Positions 8,146 through 15,088 of a stretch of 64,000 nt of DNA are shown piece by piece. The notes beneath the pieces were generated by a model, which was given only the letters and a program-made list of their open reading frames with translations, was not told the origin of the DNA and did not search any database. Origin of the DNA: Brucella pituitosa (lineage in GTDB: Bacteria > Pseudomonadota > Alphaproteobacteria > Rhizobiales > Rhizobiaceae); the NCBI RefSeq assembly GCF_003049685.1, contig NZ_PYSY02000002.1:496001-560000 (forward strand), read 5' to 3'. A program made the position numbers and the translations under genes. The number at the start of each line of letters is the position of its first letter. The stretch's first letter is position 1.

Positions 8146-9342
8146 ATCGACTTTCGCCACGAACAGCGTTTCAAACTTGCCGTCCTTGTACTCTGTCACA
8201 ACCATCGGAATGCCGATCTGGCGCTTCTGGCCAAACGACGTCGTGCCAACATAAGTCAACTTCGCATCGTCCCCCTTCACGAAAGGGTTCTTTGCGGAGA
8301 ATGTATCCATGGTCTTCATGAATTCTTTGACATTGTCGATTGCAGCAGGATTGGCTTTGATCGTTTCGATAATATAGTCGAGCGCATAAACCTTGGTATT
8401 GGACTCGTCATTATACTCGCCGTAGGCCTTCGTGTAGCGATCAACGAATTCCTTCATGGTGTCTGACGCGATTTCCGGCGTCGAAGCACCGCCTACAGAA
8501 ATGAAGCCATTCGCAAGCTCACCGGCACCTTCTTCAAGAACTTTGGCGTCTTGAGCAGTTTCGGTTGAGATGAAGCCCTCGTAACCGAGCTCACGCGCGG
8601 CACGGATGAGAAGTGGCGCATTGCCTGGTGCAACACCTGAAAGAACCAGAAGGTCAGGCTTCTGCATGATGATCGGTGTCAAAACCGGCGTAAAATCACG
8701 GGTGTCGTTCTGGTAGGCATCGCTGGTGGAGACGACTTCAAGGCCAAGAGCCTTAGCAGCTTCGATGCCGCTATCGCGCTGGCTCAGCGGATCTGATTCA
8801 TTGGCGGCAACGAATGCGACGCTCTTAATGCCCTTATTGTCCTTGAGGTATTTATAGATCGCCGGACCGGACTGATAGTTGGCGATCATACCCAGAACAG
8901 CGTTGGATGCTGGGGGCGTATAAAGCTCTTTCGGGAATGAATAAGGGAAGTAGATGATCCCTTTGGATTCGGCGACCGGCCGCACGGCGGCGGCACCGTC
9001 ATCAACATTTGGCCCTACGACGTAATGCACGCCTTCCTGAGCCATTTTTTCCATGCCGGCAATGGCACGCTTGGGATCTTTCTGGTCATCGAAAGTGACG
9101 ATGTTTATCTTGTAAGTATCATCGCCGATCTTCACACCACCGGACTCATTAAGCCAGTCTGCACGTACCTGCATCGAACGAACGTTAGAAGTGCCCCATG
9201 CCGCAGCGGGCCCACTGGTTACACCGACAAAACCGATTTTGAGTTCTTTGTCTGCTGCTTGGGAGGCATTGGCGGACATGAGCGCAAAAAGTGAAACGGC
9301 GCCCAGCGCCGCAGTTTTGATAACTGCGCGTCTGTTAAACAT
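8143..9342 (-). CDS. Branched-chain-type ABC transporter substrate-binding protein
   Basis: A 399-residue periplasmic binding protein of the Peripla_BP_6/Leu-Ile-Val-binding family. Residues 1-29 (MFNRRAVIKTAALGAVSLFALMSANASQA) form an export signal with an RR pair resembling a Tat motif. The mature part begins DKELKIGFVGVTSGPAAAWGT and contains the usual two-lobe pattern (KINIVTFDDQKDPKRAIAGMEKM, VVGPNVDDGAAAVRPVAE, KPDLLVLSGVAPGNAPLLIRAARELGY). It is first in order with the LivHMGF-like genes. The natural ligand cannot be told; the linked racemase suggests an amino acid, hydantoin or amide. The stop codon overlaps the terminal bases of a 104-bp repeat. AAGGGGAAT precedes the ATG. Confidence 0.88.
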   Translation of the reverse strand: MFNRRAVIKTAALGAVSLFALMSANASQAADKELKIGFVGVTSGPAAAWGTSNVRSMQVRADWLNESGGVKIGDDTYKINIVTFDDQKDPKRAIAGMEKMAQEGVHYVVGPNVDDGAAAVRPVAESKGIIYFPYSFPKELYTPPASNAVLGMIANYQSGPAIYKYLKDNKGIKSVAFVAANESDPLSQRDSGIEAAKALGLEVVSTSDAYQNDTRDFTPVLTPIIMQKPDLLVLSGVAPGNAPLLIRAARELGYEGFISTETAQDAKVLEEGAGELANGFISVGGASTPEIASDTMKEFVDRYTKAYGEYNDESNTKVYALDYIIETIKANPAAIDNVKEFMKTMDTFSAKNPFVKGDDAKLTYVGTTSFGQKRQIGIPMVVTEYKDGKFETLFVAKVD

Positions 9343-9727
9343 TTTTATTCCCCTTGTTTAAATCACCCCTCTCTCGTTTGATGGAGAAGAGCATGATGGA
9401 TTGAACGTCACATCTAAAAGATTGTCAACAATATTAATTCCCATCATAAACAAAATGGCGATAAGGTGATCACAATGCTTATTAGCAAGAGATCAAACAC
9501 TTCATTTCTATTGGCTTACGTCCAACCAGCGCCTGTGAAAAATACAGACTTAGTCAGGAGACAATTTCATTCAATATTGAATCGTTCAAACCACGTTATT
9601 TGTTTGTTTTATCGCATTTGCCTCACGTAAAACCGCTTCGCACTTTTTGCTCAAATGCATTAGTGTTTGTTGAATGCAAAATGAATTGCGGTCACGTTTG
9701 ACGCAAACTCCAGACTAAAGAGATCTC
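9343..9727. other. Divergent intergenic region without a gene
   Basis: 385 bp, AT-rich, between the divergent binding-protein and PerM-like genes. It should carry both promoters. The only structured site seen is the ATTGTCAACAAT motif at 9421-9432. No reading frame with a convincing ribosome site was found. Confidence 0.5.
9421..9432. promoter_or_regulatory. Candidate GntR operator upstream of the ABC importer
   Basis: ATTGTCAACAAT, an inverted repeat ATTGT-CA-ACAAT, about 79 bp before the binding-protein start. Its first 11 bases are identical to the site at 3558-3568 before the GntR gene. Inference: one FCD regulator controls both. Confidence 0.45.
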
Positions 9728-10795
9728 ATGTCCGTCCAGCGCGTAAGTTTCTATATTCTTCTGGCACTGGTCACTATAGCCTTCACGTGGCTGCTTATTC
9801 CTTATTATTCTGCGGTTCTTTGGGGCGTTATCCTCGCGGTCATATTCTATCCGGTTCAACAATGGCTGCTGCGGGTTCTGCGTGGGCGGCGCAATGTTGC
9901 CGCGCTGTTGTCGGTGTTGATGTGTATCTGCTTGGTGATCATTCCAACGCTTTTGATCTTTGGATCGCTGGTTCAGGAAGGCAATTCGCTCTATCAGCGG
10001 CTCAGTACGCGTGAGTTCGATCTGAATAGCTATATAACCAGCATTCTGGGAGCTTTGCCCGACTCCCTTGAGGAATGGATGGTTCGTTTTGAACTTGGTA
10101 GTTTTGCCGAATGGCGTTCGCGCATTTCATCCGCCATCTTGCAGGGCAGTCAAATCTTTGCTGGCCGGTTGGTGAGCTTTGGTCAGAACACACTTCAGTT
10201 CTTCATCAGCTTCGGCATCATGATCTATTTGCTGTTTTTCCTGTTCCGCGATGGCGCAGAACTGGGCGCTAAAATTCGCCAGGCCATTCCTCTTACAGAT
10301 GAATATACTGGCCAACTCCTGGATAAGTTTACCGCAGTCATCCGCGCAACCGTTAAAGGCAACATCATTATAGCGCTTATTCAAGGAACGCTTGGCGGCT
10401 TGACCTTCTGGTTCCTTGGCATTGAGGCTGCATTGCTTTGGGGGGTGATGATGACAATCTTCTCACTGCTTCCCGTTGTCGGTGCTTCTCTCGTATGGGG
10501 ACCGGCAGCCATCTGGTTTATGGTCAACGGTATCTGGATAAAGGCGGCAGTCCTTGTGTTCGTAGGTGTTTTCGTAATCGGCCTGATCGACAACTTCTTG
10601 CGCCCGCCGCTGGTCGGCAAAGGCACGCGTATGCCCGACTTTGTCATACTCATCTCGACGATTGGCGGTATTTCGCTGGTGGGAATAAATGGTTTTGTCG
10701 TCGGCCCAATGATTGCGGCAATGTTCATCGCTGCCTGGTCGCTTTTGGCTCAAGAGCAGAACACGGTAATTCCGCCTCAGACAGACGCTGATTAA
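9728..10795 (+). CDS. AI-2E transporter family (PerM/YdiK-like) membrane protein
   Basis: A 355-residue polytopic inner-membrane protein of the AI-2E/UPF0118 exporter family. Two pairs of hydrophobic segments at the N-terminus (about 8-60 and 62-85) are followed by a central amphipathic region (90-150) and four to five further segments. The family core is clear in the C-terminal half: GNIIIALIQGTLGGLTFWFLGIEAALLWGVMMTIFSLLPVVGASLVWGPAAIW and DNFLRPPLVGKGTRMPDFVILISTIGGISLVGINGFVVGPMIAAMF. Members have been linked to autoinducer-2 export or Na+/H+ antiport, but most are uncharacterised, so the substrate is unknown. It is a single gene, convergent with a small RNA 26 bp downstream. Confidence 0.85.
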   Translation: MSVQRVSFYILLALVTIAFTWLLIPYYSAVLWGVILAVIFYPVQQWLLRVLRGRRNVAALLSVLMCICLVIIPTLLIFGSLVQEGNSLYQRLSTREFDLNSYITSILGALPDSLEEWMVRFELGSFAEWRSRISSAILQGSQIFAGRLVSFGQNTLQFFISFGIMIYLLFFLFRDGAELGAKIRQAIPLTDEYTGQLLDKFTAVIRATVKGNIIIALIQGTLGGLTFWFLGIEAALLWGVMMTIFSLLPVVGASLVWGPAAIWFMVNGIWIKAAVLVFVGVFVIGLIDNFLRPPLVGKGTRMPDFVILISTIGGISLVGINGFVVGPMIAAMFIAAWSLLAQEQNTVIPPQTDAD

Positions 10796-10821
10796 AAACT
10801 CAACGGTGCGGGAGGGGCTTA

Positions 10822-10946
10822 AAAGGAAGAAAGCCCGCTGCACTGGGAGGAGGAGTGTGCAACGGGCTGATCTGTAAAGCGCGACTGGGAGGAGGAGTGC
10901 CGCGCTTCGCGTTCAGTTTCTGGGAGGAGGAGTGAAACTGAACAAC
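10822..10946 (-). ncRNA. alpha-r14/cuckoo-type small RNA with three anti-Shine-Dalgarno hairpins
   Basis: On the minus strand three hairpins each display the same 15-base loop CACTCCTCCTCCCAG. In plus coordinates the loops are 10920-10934, 10885-10899 and 10843-10857, closed by stems GTTCAGTTT/AAACTGAAC, AAGCGCG/CGCGCTT and GCCCGCTGCA/TGCAACGGGC (one mismatch). The third hairpin is followed by TTTCTTCCTTTT and acts as intrinsic terminator. The RNA should be about 125 nt. CU-rich loops CCUCCUCCC complementary to ribosome-binding sites are the hallmark of the alphaproteobacterial alpha-r14 (NfeR1) and cuckoo families, which repress mRNAs by pairing at the Shine-Dalgarno region. Function in this strain is inferred from the family. 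Confidence 0.85.
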
Positions 10947-10950
10947 CCCA

Positions 10951-10979
10951 AAATAGGAGCGGGACCCGCCACTTACAAG
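10951..10979 (-). promoter_or_regulatory. Sigma70-type promoter of the small RNA
   Basis: Minus strand CTTGTA (10979-10974), 17-base spacer, CTATTT (10956-10951), matching the alphaproteobacterial CTTGAC-N17-CTATAT pattern known for rhizobial small RNAs. The predicted start is at the G run 10949-10946. Confidence 0.7.
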
Positions 10980-11019
10980 AGGCGATGCTGCAAAGCAGTT
11001 ATGCATTTATGAATAGCTT

Positions 11020-11110
11020 AAAAAAGAAACCGCCCCGCAGCGATATACGCGCTGGGGCGGCTCTATCCTCCTCCAAGTGGAGCCGACAATAACGGCCATC
11101 GATCAAAAAG
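11020..11110 (-). ncRNA. Second minus-strand RNA candidate with a GGAGGAGG loop
   Basis: Reading the minus strand, a hairpin CGGCTC (11085-11080) / GAGCCG (11063-11058) has the loop CACTTGGAGGAGGATA; it is followed at once by a strong GC hairpin (11060-11030) and TTTCTTTTTT, an intrinsic terminator. The two stems share CGG, so they could compete. The 5' end is not defined; 11110 is a guess. The loop is complementary to the CUCCUCC loops of the neighbouring small RNA. It could be a small RNA, a sponge, or an attenuated leader. Confidence 0.45.
11021..11060 (-). terminator. Strong intrinsic terminator, minus strand
   Basis: CCGCCCC-AGCG stem with two bulged bases and a 7-base AT-rich loop, followed on the minus strand by TTTCTTTTTT. 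No protein gene ends here, so it implies a transcript entering from the right. Confidence 0.8.
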
Positions 11111-11392
11111 CAACCCCTTAATATTCAACTCTAATTTTCAGAATTTACTGAAATCAATGTAGGAATGAGCATTCATACAAAATAGGTATGAAGCTTTAAA
11201 TTCACAGTCTTCATTGTCCAACTTACATTCTGTAATTTTTTAATCCTTATGTAAAAAAATACACAAGTTGACCAGATGTTACATCTCTACCCAACGAACT
11301 TAATGTTCCATTCTTTAATCGATTAAACCTTTATGACGCCTGGCGTTCCACAACCCGCGCATACCCCTTATCCACATTTGTATATTTAAAGT

Positions 11393-11407
11393 TGACTCAT
11401 AATATCA
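11393..11407. promoter_or_regulatory. Candidate iron-responsive (RirA IRO) box
   Basis: TGA-N9-TCA (TGACTCATAATATCA) 81 bp before the heme-type receptor start. This is the consensus of the iron-responsive operator of rhizobial/Brucella RirA; the match is short and could be chance, but a second one precedes the other TonB receptor. Confidence 0.4.
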
Positions 11408-11487
11408 TGATTAATATAGCCTCCAGTTAACATGAGTCTTTTTATCATCTTAATGGCATGGCGGTGACAGCCAATTCGGGGGTTGCA

Positions 11488-13602
11488 ATGAAAATGAAGT
11501 CGAGACGCGGCAGCTATCTGTTGGAAACAACGGTTTTGGGCGGAGCAATTGGTTTGAGTCTTCTGGCGGCAATGCCCGCTTTTGGACAAACTGTTCAGAA
11601 TCAAAAAGCGGCGGGGGCGGATCAGCTGGCTCAAAAGAAAGAGCAGGCACTTCAACTCGATACAATTACCATTTCCCCAAATATTCAGAACCAGGCTGCC
11701 ATTGATGCCATGGCATCCACGAGTGTCATCACGCAGCAGCAGCTTGATCGCATTCAGGCAACGACGGCCGCTGACATTTTCCGTTCGACACCCGGCGTGC
11801 ATGCGTCCTTGAACGGAGACGACCCGGCGACATCGATCAATATTCGCGGTCTTCAGGAGTATGGTCGTGTTGCAGTAACGATTGACGGCGCACGTCAGGA
11901 CTATTGGCGTGTCGGTCACGGCTCAGGTTCATTCTATATCGACCCGGAAATGCTCAAGCAGGTAACGGTTATTCGCGGGCCTGTTTCCAATGCATACGGT
12001 TCTGGTGGCATCGGCGGTCTCGTCGCTTTTGAAACCAAAGATGCGGGCGACTTCCTACGCGACGACGAAACCTGGGCGTTGAGCGAGAAGCTGCGTTACG
12101 AAAGCAACGGAAATGGCTGGATGACCAGCACGGTCGGCGCCTATCGCCTCAATCCGAACTTCGATGTGATTGGCAACATCAATTATCGTGATAGCGATGC
12201 CTATAAGAATGGTGATGGCGATGTCGTCCGCTGGACCGGTGAACGTGTCGTCAGTGGCCTTGGTAAAATCACAATCCGACCGGCAGACGGTCACGAGGTC
12301 AAACTCGGTTTCCAGCGCCAGAAATATAACGACATCATGACGGGCAGCAGCGGATCTACCTCCAGCACGCTGTCTCGCTACAATGCTGAAACGATTGTCA
12401 GCATCTATACCGGCAACTACACCTATAAGCCTGACGATAATCCATTCTGGGATCTGTCGGTTAATGCCTATTACAGCGATACCGACAATGATCAGTATCA
12501 GGTTTGGCCAAAGGCCAGTATTGGCAAGACCCGTTATTACGACGTCTCGACAGCTGGTTTCCGTGCCTATAACAGTTCACGCTTTGAAACGGCGGCCATG
12601 AGCCATACGCTCACTTATGGCGTGGACTATTATAAGATGCGCGGTGAATCTGACACCGACAACTTTGGCAACGGCGAACAGCAGGCTTATGGCGGCGTTA
12701 TCCAGTGGCAGGGTGATTATCAGAAGTGGCTCGAGCTGATCGGTGCCCTGCGTTACGATGGCTACCGCCTTGACGGCACGACCAAGGCCACCAACGTTCT
12801 GCCTTCGGAAGATGTCAGTGTCGATGGCAATCGCGTTTCGCCGCGTTTCAGCGTCGGTGTGACACCATGGGATGGCGTACAGTTCTACGGCCTTTATTCG
12901 CAAGGATATCGCGTTCCCCATATGCAGGACATGTTCAGGCAGAACGGAGCGCATGGGTCAGGATATGAACCGAACCTGCTTCTCAAGCCCGAAGTCGCAA
13001 CTTCTTATGAATTTGGCGTCAATCTGCGTCAGGATGGCATTCTGGACGCTGGCGATCAGGTTCGCGCCAAGCTCAACCTCTTCCATACAGACGTCAAGAA
13101 TTACATCAACACCGTCAAGACCGGCAGTGTGACGACATCTGAGAATGTCGGCGATGCACGTCTGCGCGGGGTGGAGCTGGAAGGCACCTATGACAACTGG
13201 TGGGGCTACGTGAACCTTGCGGCTTCTTATACCGACGCAGAAATGAAGGATGGTGTTTACAAGGGCGAAAGCCTGAGCAACACGCCGCTCAACAATCTCA
13301 GTGCAACGTTGGGCCTGAAGGCCTTTGAAGAAAAGCTGGTTTACGGTGTCGAATATGAAAGCATCGGCAAGGTCAATCGTGCTCTTACAACGGGTGGCGT
13401 CAAAGTCTATCCGCGCGTCGATCTCGTAAACGTCTTCGCCAATTGGCAGGTTACTGACAATGTGAAGCTCGACTTCGGCGTCGATAACCTCTTCAACAAA
13501 GCCTATACCGATGCACAGACCGGTTGGGCCACGAGCACGGACATCGAGCAAGCAAAAGGACGTACCTTTAAGATCGCCATCACTGGTCGCATCGGCGGCT
13601 GA
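11488..13602 (+). CDS. TonB-dependent heme/hemoglobin-type outer-membrane receptor
   Basis: A 704-residue outer-membrane receptor. A signal peptide is followed by a plug domain (TSVITQQQLDRIQATTAADIFRSTPGVHASLNGDDPATSINIRGLQ..., VIRGPVSNAYGSGGIGGLVAFETKDAGDFL) and a 22-strand barrel ending in the aromatic/basic signature ...ARTFKIAITGRIGG-like (here KGRTFKIAITGRIGG). The plug matches the heme/hemoglobin/lactoferrin receptor group (BhuA/ShmR of Brucella and Sinorhizobium). ATG 11488 has GGGGG 5 bases upstream and is preferred over ATG 11458, which lacks a site. The downstream genes, a siderophore-interacting reductase and an exporter-fold ABC protein, raise the alternative of a ferric-siderophore ligand. 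A candidate iron box lies upstream. Confidence 0.85.
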   Translation: MKMKSRRGSYLLETTVLGGAIGLSLLAAMPAFGQTVQNQKAAGADQLAQKKEQALQLDTITISPNIQNQAAIDAMASTSVITQQQLDRIQATTAADIFRSTPGVHASLNGDDPATSINIRGLQEYGRVAVTIDGARQDYWRVGHGSGSFYIDPEMLKQVTVIRGPVSNAYGSGGIGGLVAFETKDAGDFLRDDETWALSEKLRYESNGNGWMTSTVGAYRLNPNFDVIGNINYRDSDAYKNGDGDVVRWTGERVVSGLGKITIRPADGHEVKLGFQRQKYNDIMTGSSGSTSSTLSRYNAETIVSIYTGNYTYKPDDNPFWDLSVNAYYSDTDNDQYQVWPKASIGKTRYYDVSTAGFRAYNSSRFETAAMSHTLTYGVDYYKMRGESDTDNFGNGEQQAYGGVIQWQGDYQKWLELIGALRYDGYRLDGTTKATNVLPSEDVSVDGNRVSPRFSVGVTPWDGVQFYGLYSQGYRVPHMQDMFRQNGAHGSGYEPNLLLKPEVATSYEFGVNLRQDGILDAGDQVRAKLNLFHTDVKNYINTVKTGSVTTSENVGDARLRGVELEGTYDNWWGYVNLAASYTDAEMKDGVYKGESLSNTPLNNLSATLGLKAFEEKLVYGVEYESIGKVNRALTTGGVKVYPRVDLVNVFANWQVTDNVKLDFGVDNLFNKAYTDAQTGWATSTDIEQAKGRTFKIAITGRIGG

Positions 13603-13725
13603 TTTTGCAGCGGGCAAGGAGGCTATTTGCCTCGCCCGCCACCTTCCGATCAGAATAACAAAACTTTTCCAGAATACTCAACTTTATGCTAGTAAGATTC
13701 TGGAAAACACAGATTGAGAAAAGCC

Positions 13726-14823
13726 GTGTCCAAGACGTCATCAGAACTGACAGCCAGACTGACAAGCCATTCCCATATTAGCCTTCAGAAAGGCGAAGCT
13801 TATCTGCCGAGCATTATTGACCGGCTGAATTCCTATCAGGCTCAGTATGATAGCCATGAAGGTCGCCATGCTTTCGGTTACGATTTCGGTCGGATAGAAA
13901 TTGATGCCGCTGATAACGGCTATCGCGTTTCGCTTTTCGCTGATGAAGATATCGGCTTGCATCGTCTCAAAGACCTCGCAGCCGTCGCCATCAAGCTTTA
14001 CACCAAAGAAGAAGCGCCGGAGATTGTGTGGCAAGGCGACCGTGCAGGAGAACAGGTTCTGCCGCAGTTTCGACTGATGCGCGTTTTATCGACGAGCCTT
14101 TTCACACCGCATATGTTGCGCGTGCGGCTTGCCGGAGAAGACCTGAAGCGCTTTTCGCTCTTTGGAGCGATGCATGTTCGCCTATTACTTCCGACAGAGG
14201 AGGTGCCTGAGCCAGTCTGGCCTATCATGGGACCAAATGGCCTGCCATTCTGGCCCGATGAAGCACGCAAACCGGCATCACGTGCCTATACGATCCGCGG
14301 ACTTGATATCGATGCTGGCTGGCTTGAAATAGACTTCTATCTGCATGAAGTGGAAGGCTTGGCCTGCAAATGGGCTAAAGGCGCGCAGATCGGCGATACT
14401 GTTGGCCTGATGGGACCAGTGGGACGTCCGCTGCGCCAGGCGAGCCGTTACCTGATCGGAGCCGACGCCACCGGGTTGCCAGCTATAGGACGTATGCTGG
14501 AGGAGTTTTCCCCGGACGTAACAGGCCGTGTTATCATCGCTGTCGATAGTGAGAAAGACGTACAGCCGTTGCAGCATCCGCAAGGTGTTTCCGTCGACTG
14601 GATTATCGATTCAGATCAGAAGCGTGCCGCAGAAACATTGACGCAAATTCTCTGCGAAGCCGAATGGCCAGAAGGTCCGGATAGTTTCGGCTGGTTTGCG
14701 GGCGAGGCGGATCAGGCCAAGATTGTTCGACAGTATTGGCGACAGACACTCGGCAAGAGTCGAGAGAGCACACTTGTCGCCGGATATTGGCACAAGGACG
14801 CAGTAGGTTTCATGGCCGGTTAA
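13726..14823 (+). CDS. DUF2218 / siderophore-interacting FAD-binding protein
   Basis: A 365-residue cytoplasmic protein in two parts. Residues about 5-100 are a DUF2218 domain (LTSHSHISLQKGEAYLPSIIDRL...HEGRHAFGYDFGRIEIDA). From about residue 110 it is a siderophore-interacting protein (ViuB/YqjH/FpuA family): FRLMRVLSTSLFTPHMLRVRLAGEDL, the FAD-binding SRAYTIR motif, and the C-terminal VAGYWHKDA in which the Trp-His-Lys cluster is conserved. Such proteins reduce ferric siderophores or related chelates to release iron. Either TTG 13714 or GTG 13726 could start it; GTG has GAGAAAAG just upstream. It follows the TonB receptor by 123 bp on the same strand. Confidence 0.83.
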   Translation: MSKTSSELTARLTSHSHISLQKGEAYLPSIIDRLNSYQAQYDSHEGRHAFGYDFGRIEIDAADNGYRVSLFADEDIGLHRLKDLAAVAIKLYTKEEAPEIVWQGDRAGEQVLPQFRLMRVLSTSLFTPHMLRVRLAGEDLKRFSLFGAMHVRLLLPTEEVPEPVWPIMGPNGLPFWPDEARKPASRAYTIRGLDIDAGWLEIDFYLHEVEGLACKWAKGAQIGDTVGLMGPVGRPLRQASRYLIGADATGLPAIGRMLEEFSPDVTGRVIIAVDSEKDVQPLQHPQGVSVDWIIDSDQKRAAETLTQILCEAEWPEGPDSFGWFAGEADQAKIVRQYWRQTLGKSRESTLVAGYWHKDAVGFMAG

Positions 14824-14836
14824 TGTAGGCTGAAGC

Positions 14837-14940
14837 TAGAGCGCATCCCGAAAAGTGTGAAACGGTTTTCGGGCAAAGATGCGCGTTAAAACAAATATTT
14901 AGAGCGTCGAGCTGATCCAATCAGATCGAAACGCGCTCCA
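14837..14940. repeat. 104-bp Bru-RS-like element, copy 2
   Basis: Nearly identical to copy 1 and in the same orientation: TAGAGCGCATCCCGAAAAG... to ...AACGCGCTCCA, differing at a handful of positions. It lies between the siderophore-interacting protein and the ABC protein genes, 13 bp after the former's stop. Confidence 0.85.
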
Positions 14941-15088
14941 AAACAAGCGGTTTGGGCACATTTGTGTGCCCCCGCTTGATTGATAGGCTGTTTCCGAAAA
15001 ATGCTGACCTCGGAGTTCATAATAACCTTTCGCTTGCAAACGGAATGCGCTAGGCACCCTACTAATTGTGAATAGAAGGAGCCGGGCC

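Noticed and set aside
10843..10934. Three identical 15-base repeats as a minimal CRISPR array
   Set aside because: Each repeat is the loop of a hairpin with its own complementary flanks, and a promoter and terminator fit a small RNA; there are no cas genes, and repeats are too short.
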